Positions 11,169 through 22,785 of a DNA stretch of 45,566 bases are shown here, piece by piece. A model generated the notes under the pieces. That model saw nothing but the letters and a program-made list of their open reading frames with translations, searched no databases and had not been told where the DNA came from. The stretch is taken from contig JABCPU010000503.1 in NCBI GenBank assembly GCA_016800925.1, forward strand, positions 1-45,566. Reading direction: 5' to 3'. Every line of letters begins with the position of its first letter. Within the stretch, counting starts at the first letter, position 1. The translations under genes were made by a program, and so were the position numbers. The stretch is from Suillus spraguei. Taxonomy: Eukaryota; Basidiomycota; Agaricomycetes; Boletales; Suillaceae.

Positions 11169-12835
11169 GATGTTAAACGAGAGGTGGTACGAAAGGATTG
11201 ATGGTAGGATGTCTGTGGGCTTGAAAACACAGGACTTGCCTGAAGCCCAACCGAAAAGAAAGTGAGTGGGCTGGCGAAAGCGAACAACGAAGTTAAGGTG
11301 GACAAAAAGGGGCCGCACTATATAACGAAAAAGGACTTCTAGATATAGACATTGATGGTGAAGAAAAAGGGTACTCATACAAAACAACGTTGACTGCGGT
11401 ACAATTGTCGTGGCGACAATTTGAACGAGACTTTTGCCGTTCAACATCTCAAAATTTTCTTTTATTACCGAACCACCTTATGGAGTCGGACATGTGCTTG
11501 GCAAGGGTATCCACCCGGTGACTCCATACTGATGGCGATCAATGATAAATTCAATAACGCACGGTATCGCTCGCAAGAGCACCGTTCCAAACCGCTGCTC
11601 ATAACTGGTTATCGTCGATAGTGTTACGATTGATCACAACTCACAGGCGGCTCTCGCTCTGCTGTTAAATAGTACTGACACTGGTAACTACGATAAACTC
11701 ACCCTGAATTTCAATTGAAGTCTAAGAGCGACCACATCAAGGAACCGGCGCCAAAGTACTATGATATTTTAAGCAATACAGAGCATCACAACAATCTGCT
11801 CACGCACCTCTACGCATAAGCTGTTGAAACGTTGGTCACCAGTGTGTGCTTGATGAGATCATGCATCCATGGCCGTAACATTGATCAAGAGTACAAGATC
11901 ACTCGTCCTTGTTAGCCATATACGTAGATATCATTGTATCGCACGTGACGCATCAGATACAAAGTCGAGAAGATAATTAAGGGTACATCACCTTCACGAC
12001 CTGCATGTGTCAAGCTTTTGTCGCTTATTATACCACTGGCACGAGGCTGTCTCCAAGACCAAAGACCTCTTCTATAAAACTGCTTGATCTCACCTCAGCG
12101 CTACACTATTGCATAATTCCGCAGTAGACGAACGGAGATGGCTTATCATGATAATCAGCGTACATCGCTGTTGCGCATCGCATGTCCGTTGGACATCGCA
12201 AGTACATCATGAAACGTGGCTCAAATTTCAAACATGTTCAGACTGAGTTCGGTCAGAATCTGCTGTTACGATCAGTCTTAATAGAAAATCTTTCAAGGGT
12301 TTGGCTGGACGGAGGGGAGACAGATTGATGACATATTCATATTTCCATGCTGGATCAGAGCATGCGTGTGAACCTGTGGGTGGACATGAACGTTTCTTCC
12401 GACACCCCAATCCCAAAACACAGCAGCACGACAGGCACGCAAAGTTTCGGCATGTACAATAGTACATGCCACACTGAAAATTGAGACTCCCGCATGGCAC
12501 TCATGCATGGTCGTCCGAGTCAACCAGGCACAATACCAAGGGAACTTAATTACCGATAACAATGCTGGAAATGCACTTATCTGATGTGACCGTCAACACA
12601 GTTTTCAATCACGACTGTTACAAGGGACGTTATTCGCGGTCACCTATTACTGGCGACGACAGGACTATCAGGGAATATCAATGTCTCATGATTGACCGGA
12701 GTCTAGGCATGACAATCACTGCAAACCAAAACGAGGACCATTCTCTCAATATCCTGGGAGTCCAGTGTCCCGAGGCACGAGCAAGCATTAAATGAATTTA
12801 TCTTGATACCATGTGCCATCCTGATCATGACACAC
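11169..12835. other. Long intergenic stretch, no supported gene
   Basis: Contains the 5' flank of the reductase gene and, at its far end, the 3' flank of uS4m. In the first 280 bases the reductase frame stays open upstream of the chosen start, so a longer N-terminus cannot be excluded. Open frames near 12228-12562 (minus) and 12562-12795 (plus) have no recognisable motif and no splice partners. Confidence 0.5.
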
Positions 12836-13901
12836 CTAGTGACCACCAACTCTACGGTTCTCTGGTTCCCTCGCCATCTGGCTCTTACTCCTCGTCCTTG
12901 GACGCACTTTTGAGTACCACTCCCATGCCAGTCGAATAACTTCACCGTCGGCGTCGTAAGGTGTTGGGATTTCACTGTATCCTGGACGTGCCGTTGGGTG
13001 GCGCACATATATAGCACTGCAGGTGGGGAAGGAGACCTCTGCGTAGGCAGGAATGAAGATGAAAGGAGACGCGTATGGAGGAAGGTTGAAAGGCGTCAAT
13101 GAGGACTTCGTAGATACAAGCTTTACAGGAGGTTTCGGCTGGGAGGGATCCGGGGACTCAGTTTTAGGCTCCGAGTCTGAAGATTCTTCACTCTCGGATT
13201 CAGCTTTGGAAGAACCAGGCTCTTGGAGGAAACGGATGGCTGCAGGGTCAACGGAGATCATGTCTCCTGGGGCTAGACGCGTGTTAGCATTCGTATGCTA
13301 AAGACGTGCATTAGTGTATCGAAGCTAACACCAGAAAACAAAACTGGCGCACCTTCTTGCCATTCAGCAGGATAGATCCATGAATGACAAGTCTCCGTGC
13401 CTCATAGACACTATGCGCAAAGCAGCACCGAAAGATGAACACATCAATACGTCGCTCCACCTCGGCAAGCATTAAACTGCCCACAGGAGCCAAGCCCTTC
13501 CTTTGCTCGTCATACGCTTTCTTCTTCGCTCTCTCCAGTTGTTCGGTGCGCCCAGCGAACGCGTCGAGATCACCATTACTAGCAAGCGCGTGCTGACGAG
13601 GCCGCACGTCGGGAAGTGTGTCGGGGAGGTACCACCGCTTGAATATTTTCTCGTTTATGAAGTCGCCGTGGTACGCACGCACGAGTGCTTTCGAGATCCA
13701 ACGTTGTTGAAATAGCGTCTTGGGCGAGCGGGTGAAGTCAATGGCTTGGGCCTCTGCCCCACAAGACCGCCTCCAGAGGTTGTAGAGGTTACGCGGAGAC
13801 CAGCTCTGTTGGAAGTGTTTTAGTTTTAGCTAAAGAAGAGCGATGGAACTGACCATTCGAGGCATGGCCTTGCGGAATGCAAAAACGTTGGCATCCCTCA
13901 T
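12836..13901 (-). CDS. NAM9: Mitochondrial small-subunit ribosomal protein uS4m, 3 exons, 320 aa
   Basis: A component of the mitochondrial ribosome small subunit (yeast Nam9 family). Exons: 13901-13854 (16 codons, starting MRDANVFAFRKAMPRM), 13805-13353 and 13297-12836; both introns (48 and 55 nt) are GT-AG and phase 0. Landmarks: SWSPRNLYNLWRRS and DFTRSPKTLFQQRW near the N-terminus; RAYHGDFINEKIFKRWYLP; and an S4 RNA-binding domain with ERRIDVFIFRCCFAHSVYEA, then RRLVIHGSILLNGKK and RLAPGDMISVDP. A Ser/Glu/Pro-rich linker (ESEESSDSEPKTESPDPS) precedes a C-terminal mitochondria-specific extension ending NRRVGGH. It is the last ordinary gene before the repetitive accessory region. Confidence 0.92.
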
Positions 13902-14265
13902 GGTGGGCCTTGAAGTTCGTCGATATGTAATAGCGTGTCCTCCAACTCCTTTTACGAGCTACTCCCAACAAAAATCTAGGCAGTTTCGAGCTGGTTGCGA
14001 ATCGACTCCGAGAATGAAGTGGGTTTGGAAGAAAAAACGTGACTACCAAATATAGAGCTCAGTTGGTAAATTGCCGCCGCCAACCTTGTCGAACTAACTG
14101 TCATATCGCACCAAAACATACATTCAAACGCTCATTTTTGACAAGTACTGTTCTCATGCACAAGGTCATTGAACTAACAATGTTAGTTGTCGAACTCGTC
14201 AACTATGCGCCTGTCGATCATGCCTTTCGGAATTTCCAGAACGTGTTGGGCGTGTTATTAGGCCA
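13902..14265. other. uS4m promoter and intergenic
   Basis: The 5' flank of uS4m. No gene recognised; the few open frames are shadows or lack motifs. Confidence 0.5.
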
Positions 14266-15122
14266 TTGTGCTCACTGCCCACTAGCACTCACTGCTCCGC
14301 ATCAAACTTTTACACAGCTACATCAGATACTCACGACACGTCCACATTGGTGTTGAAGATGTCATTTCTAAAGGCCGAACTTTCACACTTCAACACCGAC
14401 ATGATACTTTACTTGCCACTAATTAGCGACACGCCGCCGAGAGGTACAAGAAAAGACGACTACAAAAGTGGCGAACCATCAAGTAGTGACCTGCGGCCTC
14501 TGCGAGAGTTCGGCTGGCAAGGAGGTGCATCCATCACTGAAGGGACCCAACTACGACGTCTATCGGAGAATATCCAGCATCGACAAACGTCGTAAGTTGG
14601 TCCGGTCTTGAGTGCGTTTGACGAGGAGAAGCAGATATGTAAGACGCATACTGCCATCGGTATCGTACCAACACCACCCGGCTACTGGGACTGATACACG
14701 AGACAACTGGCATCAGCGGACGTGCCGCAGAGATGTATACACAGAGATTGGTAGAGGTTGAGAGAGAAGCACGGTATGTCAATGTTCACATTCTCCTCTA
14801 GACTTGGAACTGATGACATCGTGTAGGAGTGGGTATACAATACCTCTGGCGGGCGATCAGTAACACCACAGATATTTGTCCACGATATGAAAAAACTCGA
14901 CCCCGACATCATATACCATACAAGGTGCAATGGATCACGATGTCTTCCATGTTAGGGGTTGATTCTGTCAACGATATCAACCTGGCGGACCAGTTAGGCA
15001 TCGCGATCACGAAAAAGTACGACACAACCCCTCAAAGATCTACGCTGGCACTGTACCGCCTTCACTCCCGCTCTCATATAAAAGGTTACCTAGATTTTTC
15101 CGTCAGTCCCTATATCAACTAG
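14266..15122 (+). pseudogene. Dispersed gene relic, copy A (multi-block)
   Basis: The first part (14266-14600) is a diverged copy of sequence also found at 34190-34390 and 43225-43470; shared pieces are the leader ending in ACTGCTCCGCA(T/C)CAAA and a stretch reading LREFGWQ(R/G)GASI. Here it continues into blocks that look like further exons: LLGLIHETTGISGRAAEMY (about 14684-14740), VEVEREAR, then EWVYNTSGGRSVTPQIFVHD (about 14825-14885). A clean splice chain could not be built: one candidate acceptor leads to a stop in every frame. No domain recognised. Confidence 0.4.
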
Positions 15123-16348
15123 TCCTGCCGCACTTCCAACTATAGATCTTTGACTCTCAGCATCAAAGCAAAAGGCGAAAAATCATTTGTGAATGCAAGT
15201 ACCGTCTCCAGAATCGCACGCACCGATTTTAGTCGAACCATGCGTCTGGCCATTTGATAAAGTCGGTATTGTGGGAAACATGGGAGACGAACCCGGGCAA
15301 TGCTATCCAGAGAGCTGAAGGCGGGAAAGTTAAATAAATTAAAGGTGAGACTCGGAATCTGCCTATCTAGGTGTCATCATCGCATATCTGATCTATCATA
15401 GCAGGGTTCAAAATAGCCCGGTCATATAACCGAGAAGTCGCATCAGCGCTTGTACTCATTTAGTTTTGGATTCGTGGTGTTTTTGATGTTGAAGCTTGAA
15501 GCACCAACAAATTCGAACCTAATTGAGGAACATGAACATGAATATGAATATGTTTGGTCATGGGATATGATATTTGTTCGTCGTGCACGTGCATCCTCCA
15601 TGTTTGGCGTTGGTTATGTATCAGGATTCATTTCTTCCAGCATCTATGTCTTTAATTGAGTCGCACGAAGTTACCATCAATTATGGAGCCGACCCACAAA
15701 GCGCCTTTCATTACTGTTCTAACTGGAATAGACAATTCGACACGATGCATGTGGACGAGTAACTTAAATGAAGATTCGTTCGTCGGACCCCCACAGCATG
15801 TCGTCAAGTATACACTACCATCATGATCGTGGCGAGGTGAGGCGTCACCAAGATGTCACTCAAGTACTCATTCGCACATGTCTACGCCTGTTCTCGCAGG
15901 GTTCCTAGACTTTTTAAGGCTTCTCCGAGCTCCCACCTCGTAGCGCTCCGCCGGGGCATGCACTGCAGTGACTCTCGCACCGACGGGACCGCTGTACGAT
16001 AGCCTTACACACTCGATGAGGAACATATCCGAAATTAATACACTCGCGAGGCTATGTATCGCATCTATCCTCGCGCGCTTCTAACTATCTTTGCAACCAC
16101 AGAGCTCAGCAAACAAGGTTATGATCAAAGAATGACTGACAGCTGCATTACCATCAGTAAACCGGTGAGTTCTTGCTGATGATTATGCTGATTGCGGTGC
16201 ATTTACATCATATAGTGCTTTATTACGATATATGGCGATGTCTTCTCACCGGTTCTCTCATGGCCCGCCCGCCGCTACTGCTACCGTCCACTTGGCACAA
16301 TCCCTTTCAAAAATTCTGAGAGGATATGACATCAGCCATTTAAATTGA
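15123..16348. other. Repeat-derived intergenic DNA
   Basis: No gene supported. Part of it (about 15810-16010) is similar to 36085-36265, sharing the stretch around GGGGCATGCACTG. The last 100 bases belong to the conserved upstream region of the secreted-peptide genes (ATCCCTTTCAAA...TCTGAG). Confidence 0.5.
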
Positions 16349-16390
16349 GGTGAACCGAGTTACCGGAGCGGACCTACGAAAAGGTATAAA
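16349..16390 (+). promoter_or_regulatory. Shared promoter of peptide gene copy 1
   Basis: Imperfect palindrome GGTGAACCGAGTTACC at 16349-16364, then TATAAA at 16385-16390. The TATA box starts 79 bases before the ATG. The same palindrome-TATA-ATG arrangement precedes the copies at 18064 and 44828. Confidence 0.7.
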
Positions 16391-16463
16391 GCTCTCTTGA
16401 AGATTCCAATATAATGTATTGACAAAGTATTTGTACCAGTCGCACCGACCTCCTAACTTAAAC

Positions 16464-16702
16464 ATGAAGCTCTCTCTTGTCTTCAGCGCGCTTGCATCCA
16501 TCGTGGTTCTTGCTACGGCGTACCCCACGCAAGGAGACACTGACGTCGCGAAACGTTCTAGTGAGTATTCATAACTCATCACTATGCGGATGTTGACATG
16601 CGTAACTTGCTGCTAGATGTGGGGAAGCGCGACTCGGAGTACACAGACTCCTACGAGAAGAGGGATGAAGAGTTTACATGTCGGAGTTCCCCGTGCCAGT
16701 AA
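16464..16702 (+). CDS. Secreted Kex2-site peptide precursor, copy 1 (60 aa)
   Basis: Two exons, 16464-16560 and 16617-16702, with a 56-nt GT-AG intron, give 60 residues. Residues 1-19 (MKLSLVFSALASIVVLATA) are a clear signal peptide. After it come dibasic KR sites at 30-31, 36-37 and 47-48, which would release short segments such as DSEYTDSYE; the tail contains two cysteines (C54, C59). Small size, signal peptide and repeated KR sites fit Kex2-processed repeat proteins of fungi, which include pheromone-like, surface-active and RiPP precursors. The function here is unknown. It is the shortest intact member; later copies have more KR units. Confidence 0.7.
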
Positions 16703-17960
16703 CAGCGGTGATTAGAGGCGCAGTGATTACAGAGGGTTCAATTCCTGCGATCAAAAGTTGGATCCTGGAGTTGAGGCTGGAATCGAATGTCATTGTAATT
16801 GTTTGTTATCAAGAGCTCTGTTAATCTGTACTAGGTAGTAATGTCCAACATGAGCTGCGGTGCCAGCGGACAATAAAGAAGGATCAGGAAAAAAACAGGA
16901 TCAGTGTATAAGATCTCGATGTGATATACCTCAGCAAAAGTAAATTAGTAATCATTGGTACTAATAACGAGTCGCGACTGGGAAGAGTGAGGTACATGAC
17001 GGCCCACTGGTACCACCGCTGATGTTAGTCGATGTTGACTTTGTTTAGCCATGCAACGCTTACCGATGGCAGAAAGGACCTGAAAGGACTCTACGGTACA
17101 TCCATGAAGTTGGGTTTCTCACCGTGTCTGCCGGTGGATGAGCATCGCATGCACTCTGTATTTATTTTCCTTTACAAAATGCTAGGATTTTGATCAGGCC
17201 CAGTTGGACTAATATCTCGTACAATACCAGAGAAATAGAAAGTAACGATGATGGACGCTAAGACAGGGGCTAGAAGCTAGTACAATCGGAATACACAAAC
17301 GGATCTGCGCCGTGCCACATGTATTAATTCTGAGGACGCCAAGGAAGGCATTAGTAAGGAAAACAAGATTGCAAAGGAGCACTTGAAGGTGAAAGACAGC
17401 AACGGCGCACCCTAGTATGACATAGCAGAAGTGAAGTTTCCTGTTTCATTTGACCGTGATGTGTACTAATGCAATAGTGCTTGCTCCATCCCCAGCGTCG
17501 TGCACATGGTTATTGCCATTTTGCGGACGGGCCGAAATATACCAAGCCAATCTGACCTCTCTCAAGCAGTCCTGCTCTTTTTGGATTAGTTACAACAACG
17601 TTTGGTCATAGATGTGTTAGATCATCATGATCGTTGTCATATGTTCCAATATAATGCCTATAGTAATCATACATCTCTATGACGACCGTCCTCTGCAGGC
17701 TCTGCTGCGCGGCAGGTTGCGGAAGTGTTGCCCCTCTTTCATATTACTTTTTTGCGTGAGAGGACCTGCAGGCTGCCGGTAGCCCCACTATGCACATCCG
17801 GAGATGGGAATTCGGGCTTGTCTCGTTGAGATTGCAGGTCCTGACTCCGCTGAGCGATTTTGCCGAATTAATGACTGACAACTGCATTACTGCGACCGTC
17901 CACTTGGAACAATCCCTTTCAAAATTTCTGAGTGGATAAGGGATCAGCCATTTGAATTGA
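16703..17960. other. Intergenic with duplicated peptide-gene flanks
   Basis: No gene supported. Downstream of copy 1, about 16700-16810 is similar to 37310-37420 and 43920-44010 (around AGCGGTGATTA(A/G)AGG). The stretch 17690-17945 is similar to 44440-44700, so the duplicated upstream region of the peptide genes extends at least 270 bp beyond the TATA box. Confidence 0.5.
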
Positions 17961-17961
17961 G

Positions 17962-18000
17962 GTGACCTGAGTCACGAGCGAACCTACGAAAAGGTATAAA
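17962..18000 (+). promoter_or_regulatory. Shared promoter of peptide gene copy 2
   Basis: Near-perfect palindrome GTGACCTGAGTCAC (17962-17975), then TATAAA (17995-18000), 69 bases before the ATG at 18064. Confidence 0.75.
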
Positions 18001-18063
18001 GCTCACTTGAAGATTGCATTGACAAAGTATCTGTACCAGTCGCACCGACCTCCTAACTCAAAC

Positions 18064-18337
18064 ATGAAGCTCTTTCTTGTCTTCAGCGCGCTCGCATCCA
18101 TCGTGGTTCTTGCTACAGCGTACCCCACGCAAGGAGACACTGGCGTCGCGAAACGTTCCAGGAGTCATGGCTCATCACTATGTGAATGTTGACAAGCGTA
18201 ATTTGCTGCTAAACGTGGAGAAGCGTGACAAGGAGTATAGTGACTATAGATGCCCCAAGGATGAGGAGAAGCACGACTTGGAGATAATTGGCAAATTTGA
18301 CTCCTACAAGAAGAGGGATGAGGGGAAGCGCGACTAG
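18064..18337 (+). pseudogene. Kex2-site peptide precursor, copy 2, splice sites lost
   Basis: The ATG at 18064 opens the same signal peptide as copy 1 (MKLFLVFSALASIVVLATA) and the first KR. The intron donor GTGAGT has changed to a sequence reading GGAGTC and the acceptor CTAG to CTAA, so the unspliced frame stops at 18192 after 42 residues. The downstream part remains open in another frame to 18337 and encodes KR-punctuated segments: VNVDKRNLLLNVEKRDKEY, then IIGKFDSYKKRDEGKRD. I read this as a disabled copy. A short 42-aa product, or use of unseen splice sites, is possible. Confidence 0.6.
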
Positions 18338-18596
18338 GATAGCAAATTTGACTCCTCCACATAAGCTGCATAGGTTCGCATATATCAATAATTCACGAGT
18401 CCGTGATATGATATTGTAGTCGTGGATAGTTGGAGATGTGAATGAATTTATCTTCGTTTTGAGATATCAATTACATAATGAAGATAGCCGTATGTTGGGA
18501 GCGCGAGGACGAAAGAACAGTCGATCATGACTCGGTCCTAAGATGTCATAACATCAACGTCTACATTCAATTTGATATTCACAATTTGCGCCTCCG

Positions 18597-19225
18597 GTGG
18601 CCTGGGATATCACTGCAACTCGAAGTACCGTCACATTGTCAAGTTCCTCTCCAATCTTCCGTCTCTTTCCTCGCACCTCCGTTAAAGACGCAATAGCTTT
18701 ATTCAAGGTACAAGGTGTGGTATTCGTCCTCCGTGGCTGTTTTCATCAAATAAAGCTGAGCGTATCTTCGAGACACGCTATCCACCGGCGACATATTACA
18801 CCCAGGGAGTAAGAACTTGTTATGACTCGATTTGAGGTGCTAAAAGAGGAGAGGTGTCGCAAGGGAGCAGTCATAACCACAACTATCTCAGCAGCTGCCT
18901 GTATGAAGCGATAGGGTGGCAAGAGTTCTTTGCTACACGAGCTATGGGAAAGGAGAGTGCGAAGGCGGGAACCAGAAGAACTTGGGGGCTGTTGCATGTG
19001 GTATTCCCTTCTCCCACGATTAGTCGGAGAAGGGTTTTATCAGACGCAGACATCCCTTCCCAAATCTGTCTTGAGTTCTGGCTTGAACTGGATATGATAG
19101 ACGCCCGGTACGTAGGTCATGCAGTTAAGCCGTGCAGTTTCTCACCCTCCATCTTAAGATAGGCAGGGGCGCTTGTTCGCTGACTGGAACTCACTACAAT
19201 CTGAACCACCACACAAACCGAGGCG
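18597..19225 (+). repeat. NLR leader module, copy 1
   Basis: A roughly 0.6-kb upstream module found before each NLR gene. Landmarks in order: TC(T/C)TCCAATCTTCCG(T)..TTTCCT; a run like CAAGGTGT..GTTCGTCCTCC; CAGC(A)GCTGCCTGTATGAA; and AAGCCGTGCAGTTTCTCACCCTCC shortly before the NLR start codon. It probably holds promoter and 5' UTR. A short open frame (SSCLYE...) inside it is not conserved in frame between copies. Confidence 0.75.
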
Positions 19226-22200
19226 ATGCCATTCAAAAAAACGAAAGCAGATTCTGGAAGGTCCAAGAAATCAAAGGTGGGAGGCATGTATCTAGATGTC
19301 ACCACCGTATATCTGATCTATCATCATAAGCAGGAATCAAAACCATCTTCTGAAACCAAGCAATCCCAGGACGATAGTGTGACCCAGCTGCTGGGCGTTA
19401 CTATAGCTGCAATCAATACTACGAAAGATCTCGTTCCTATTGCGTTAGCGCAAGGCATCCTTGTAACAATCGCAAACATTTTGACTATTGCGCAGGTGCG
19501 TTGGCCTCTATCTCTCAGAAAGATTGATGAAGACCTACATATATACAGTCGGTCATCAAGAACAAGTCCGATTTCCAAGGGATAGTTGACAAGTGCGAGA
19601 CTATCAGGGAAATCGTTGAAAGAGCGACCAAGGGTGCCACTGAAGACGATTTGCAAGGATACTTGGAGCATGCGTTATCTCAGCTCAATAAGTGAGCTGA
19701 ACCAGTATCGCCATCGCCAGAATCTAACGACATCGTCTAGATCAGTAAATCGTATCAATAGCAACGTAGCGTCATCGAAGGAACAAGCATTGTGGCGCAA
19801 GATCTTCTTCGTCACCATCGATCGCGACCGGATCGCTGGATGGGAAAAAGACTTGGATCAAGTCCTTACACTCTTCAATGTATGTCCGTGTAACTTCATC
19901 TCGACTTTGCTGCTCAAAAGGCGTCCTAAGTTTGAAGTGATCGCCGGCATGGCGACCGAGATGAAGTCTACAAAGAAGGCCCCAGAACACTCGAGCCATG
20001 TTCTTGGTATGAATACCCCAAAGTACGTTGTCACTTCTGGCGGATCACTATGCATGCCTTCTCAATGCAACTAGGAATCGCCATATCGAGCCTCCATCAC
20101 GGCCTGTCATGCTGTATGGTCGCGACGCCCTTGTAGCAGAGTTGACGAATCTTGTCGTTAACAACGAGCATCTGGCATTGATCGGTCCGGGGGGGATGGG
20201 AAAGAGTTCTGTGGCCAAAGCCATCCTACATGAGCCACTCATCACGAATAAATTTGCTGATAGGCGCTTCTTCGTCACTTACGATGGGCTGGATCCATCG
20301 ACCATCACATTCGACACTTTTATGACACGTTTCGCAGGAGCCCTTGGCATAGAGATCGCCGGCGTTGATCCCGTGCGCCAGATATCCTTATTTCTTCGTT
20401 CTGCCAACGCCCTTGTTGTCCTCGACAATGCCGAGACTTTCGAAGAGGCCAGTGCATCGTCTGCGCTCGGAGACATACCGCCAGCCATCGCTGAGATAGC
20501 TAGTATCCCTGGGGTCGTTCTTATTCTCACGTCACGCAGTAGAAGGAATGCACCAAACGTGCGGTGGATCACCAAGGATATTCTACCACTGGACTTGAGC
20601 TCTGCTCAAGCAGTGTTCTTTCAAATTTATCAGCACCCCAGTCGTAGCGAAGCCGAAGAAGACATTAATAGCCTGCTGAAGGAATTAGATTTTCATCCCC
20701 TTTCCATCAACATACTCGCAAATGCTGCGCAACAAAATCACTGGTCTCCAACCATGCTGCTCAAGAGATGGAACGATCGGCACAGCAAGGTGCTCGACAG
20801 CGGCAAGGGGAAGCTGCAAAGCTTGTCTGACACCATGCAGCTGTCGCTCAGCTCACCATCGTTCCAGAATCTTGGCGAAGATGGACTTCGTGTCTTAGCC
20901 ATCATCGCATTCTTGCCCCAGGGTCTCAATGAGGACCTGGCTAGTGATTTGTTACCATCGCTTCCGCAAGTCGACACTATATGCGATGTTCTGTGCATGC
21001 AATCACTCGTTTATCGTCAAGACAAGTTTCTCAAGATGCTCGCCCCCATTCGGCATTACGTGCGAGATTCGTTGCAAGCACCCGACTCCACGTGTTTGCA
21101 AGAGATATGTGCCTTCTACTATGACACTGTTACCTCCTGTTCGGAAGCCCGCGATCATTATGCTGATATCATTATCTCGGATCACCTTAACATCGAGCAT
21201 GTGGTTGCCTTCAACCTTGCCAAGATTTCGGGTGTCGCAGAAGAGACCTATGACATGTGTTGGCAATTTTTATGGTGTTTGTGGAACCATCTGCCTCGTC
21301 CAACTACTCTCGCCCCTGCTATTTCTAATATCATCGAAAACTCTTCCACGTGGACGCTAAAAGCAAACTGCTTATCACATCTCGCACTACTGTACAACAC
21401 ACTTTCTCAGCTCGCCGAATCGTCACAGGCCTATCAAGCAGCCGAGGTGCTCTACCTCACCGCCGGCAACCATGAGAACATGGCGAATTGTCTTATAGCT
21501 CGTGCAGACTTGCTGAGATGTCAAGGTCGCTTTATTGAGTCCCAGAATCTCTTAGAGGATCTCCAGCACTCCGACTCTTGGGAGTTTCTCAGCGAAACAA
21601 CGAAAGCCCGAGCTTGGTTTTTCTTGGATATGGCCCGGATGTACGCATTCACAGCATCTGCCGATGAATTATTTATGAAGTCCGCAGACGATCCCGTCTG
21701 GGGCTTGTATTCCAAGATTTGGCACTGTCGGGCCAAATTTTATCATGGGGGGGACGCTGTCCAGGCGCAAACCCACTTGGAAGACCTTCTCTTGCAATGC
21801 ACAAGCGCTGGATATCTCGTCAACCGCAGGGATGCACTTGAGGGGGTTGCAGAAATAGCATTTTGTGAAGGCAGGTTGTCCGACGCAATGGATAACCTGC
21901 AAACACTCATAGAGATGTCGATGGGACAAGATTCGGAGAGGGTCCTTTTCTACTCCATACGAAAGGCTGTCATTGCGAACAAGCAAGGGAATTATGACCT
22001 TGCGAGGGAGCTCATCCAGAAAGCCTCCGAATCCTTCCAATTTTTCGCGCTGCGCAATGCGCGCATATTCCTCCAGCGATCTTATGGCTCGGCATGCATT
22101 GAGCTCACCGCAGGCGAGTACGATAGAGCCGAGGCTTATTTCACCACCATAATCGAAGCCTGCGACATGCAAAGCAATCTGGTGCAGAAGGCATTCAGCA

Positions 22201-22409
22201 TAAGTGGACTGGGAGAGATTGCATTTGCGCGTAGGAACTTTACTCTAGCCACACAGCGCTTCCAAGAGACGCGGTCTTTGTGTACTGAGATGGGAGTTCC
22301 TCCTCAGCATTTGTACAGTTGCTCGCCATTCACTGCATTACAAGATAAATTCAAAGGATGGACGTTATTCCTAGAGGGTATGTCGCCATTTGCGAACGAT
22401 ACTAGATAG
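19226..22409 (+). CDS. NLR1: helical N-terminus / NB-ARC-NACHT ATPase / TPR-like, 973 aa
   Basis: A fungal NLR (STAND ATPase) receptor, presumably sensing a non-self or stress signal and triggering oligomerisation. Six exons: 19226-19276, 19334-19495, 19549-19691, 19741-19879, 19931-20022 and 20075-22409; five GT-AG introns of 49-57 nt; the frame closes at 974 codons. Residues 1 to about 196 form a helix-rich domain (LVPIALAQGILVTIANILT; later WEKDLDQVLTLFN) resembling the four-helix MLKL/HeLo-like N-termini of mushroom NLRs. The ATPase follows with MLYGRD, Walker A GPGGMGKSS (about 233-241), Walker B ALVVLDNAE (Asp about 313), sensor-type ILTSR (Arg about 350), HPLSINIL in the GLPL position and FLKMLAPIRHYV in the MHD-like position. 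From about residue 590 helical TPR-like repeats run to the end (GNYDLARELIQKASESF; AEAYFTTIIEAC). Partner and ligand are unknown. Confidence 0.92.
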
Positions 22410-22785
22410 ATTGTAATGCATTAGCTTGCTGTTGTACTTTACGAGCAGTTTCATCATATCTATGACAAGGCAATAATGAAACAAATACCAGATATATATA
22501 TACTACAGCAAGGTCTCATGCCAGTCTGAACCCTAAATTCTAGGCATTGCTGACTGCTCAGACTTCTTTTCTGCTTCACGAACTGGACTTTCTTCAGATG
22601 CGCGTGCTCATGCGCTTTCAGTAAGCCGTCTGTGTTTGCACCAGGGACATCTTAGATTAAACGTTTGCAAAGACAGTGATACAGACTCAGATCAGCAATC
22701 ACTACAAAGCTATTCTGCTCATTGTCTCCAACAGCGGGTCCTCACTGGCCTGTCAATTTCTTTGCGAGCACAAGTTGATCACGCA
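22410..22785 (+). repeat. NLR 3' flank, copy 1
   Basis: The first about 100 bases after the stop (around ACGAGCAGTTTCATCAT and GACAAATAC(C/T)AGA) recur after all four NLR genes (22440, 28250, 34120, 42060), so the duplicated unit includes the 3' UTR. Beyond that no gene is seen before the peptide-gene fragment. Confidence 0.7.

Noticed and set aside
11169..11447. A longer N-terminus for the ferric reductase (open frame to 11447).
   Set aside because: The ATG at 11168 leads straight into the first membrane helix as in related reductases. The extension has no family similarity I recognise, though it cannot be excluded.
12228..12562. A Cys-rich minus-strand open frame (CRNFACLSCCCVLG...).
   Set aside because: No signal peptide, no splice partners, no repeated copy elsewhere; likely chance.
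14050..14090. A tRNA-like D-arm string (GAGCTCAGTTGGTA).
   Set aside because: No matching T-arm (GTTCGAnTC) at the right distance and no acceptor-stem pairing.
15450..15762. Two overlapping 60-70 codon open frames.
   Set aside because: Low-complexity EHEHEYEYVW stretch from a repeated GAACATGAATAT tract; no supporting splice or homology.
17000..17700. Possible gene between the two first peptide copies.
   Set aside because: No open frame of note, no motif; only duplicated non-coding flanks.
20279..20575. Antisense open frames repeated in all four NLR genes (for example 20279-20575, 26106-26402, 31959-32255, 39909-40205 on the minus strand).
   Set aside because: They are complements of the conserved ATPase coding sequence and recur only because that sequence is duplicated.
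20929..21360. Plus-strand +1-frame open stretches within the NLR final exons.
   Set aside because: Shadow frames of the NB-ARC/TPR coding sequence.
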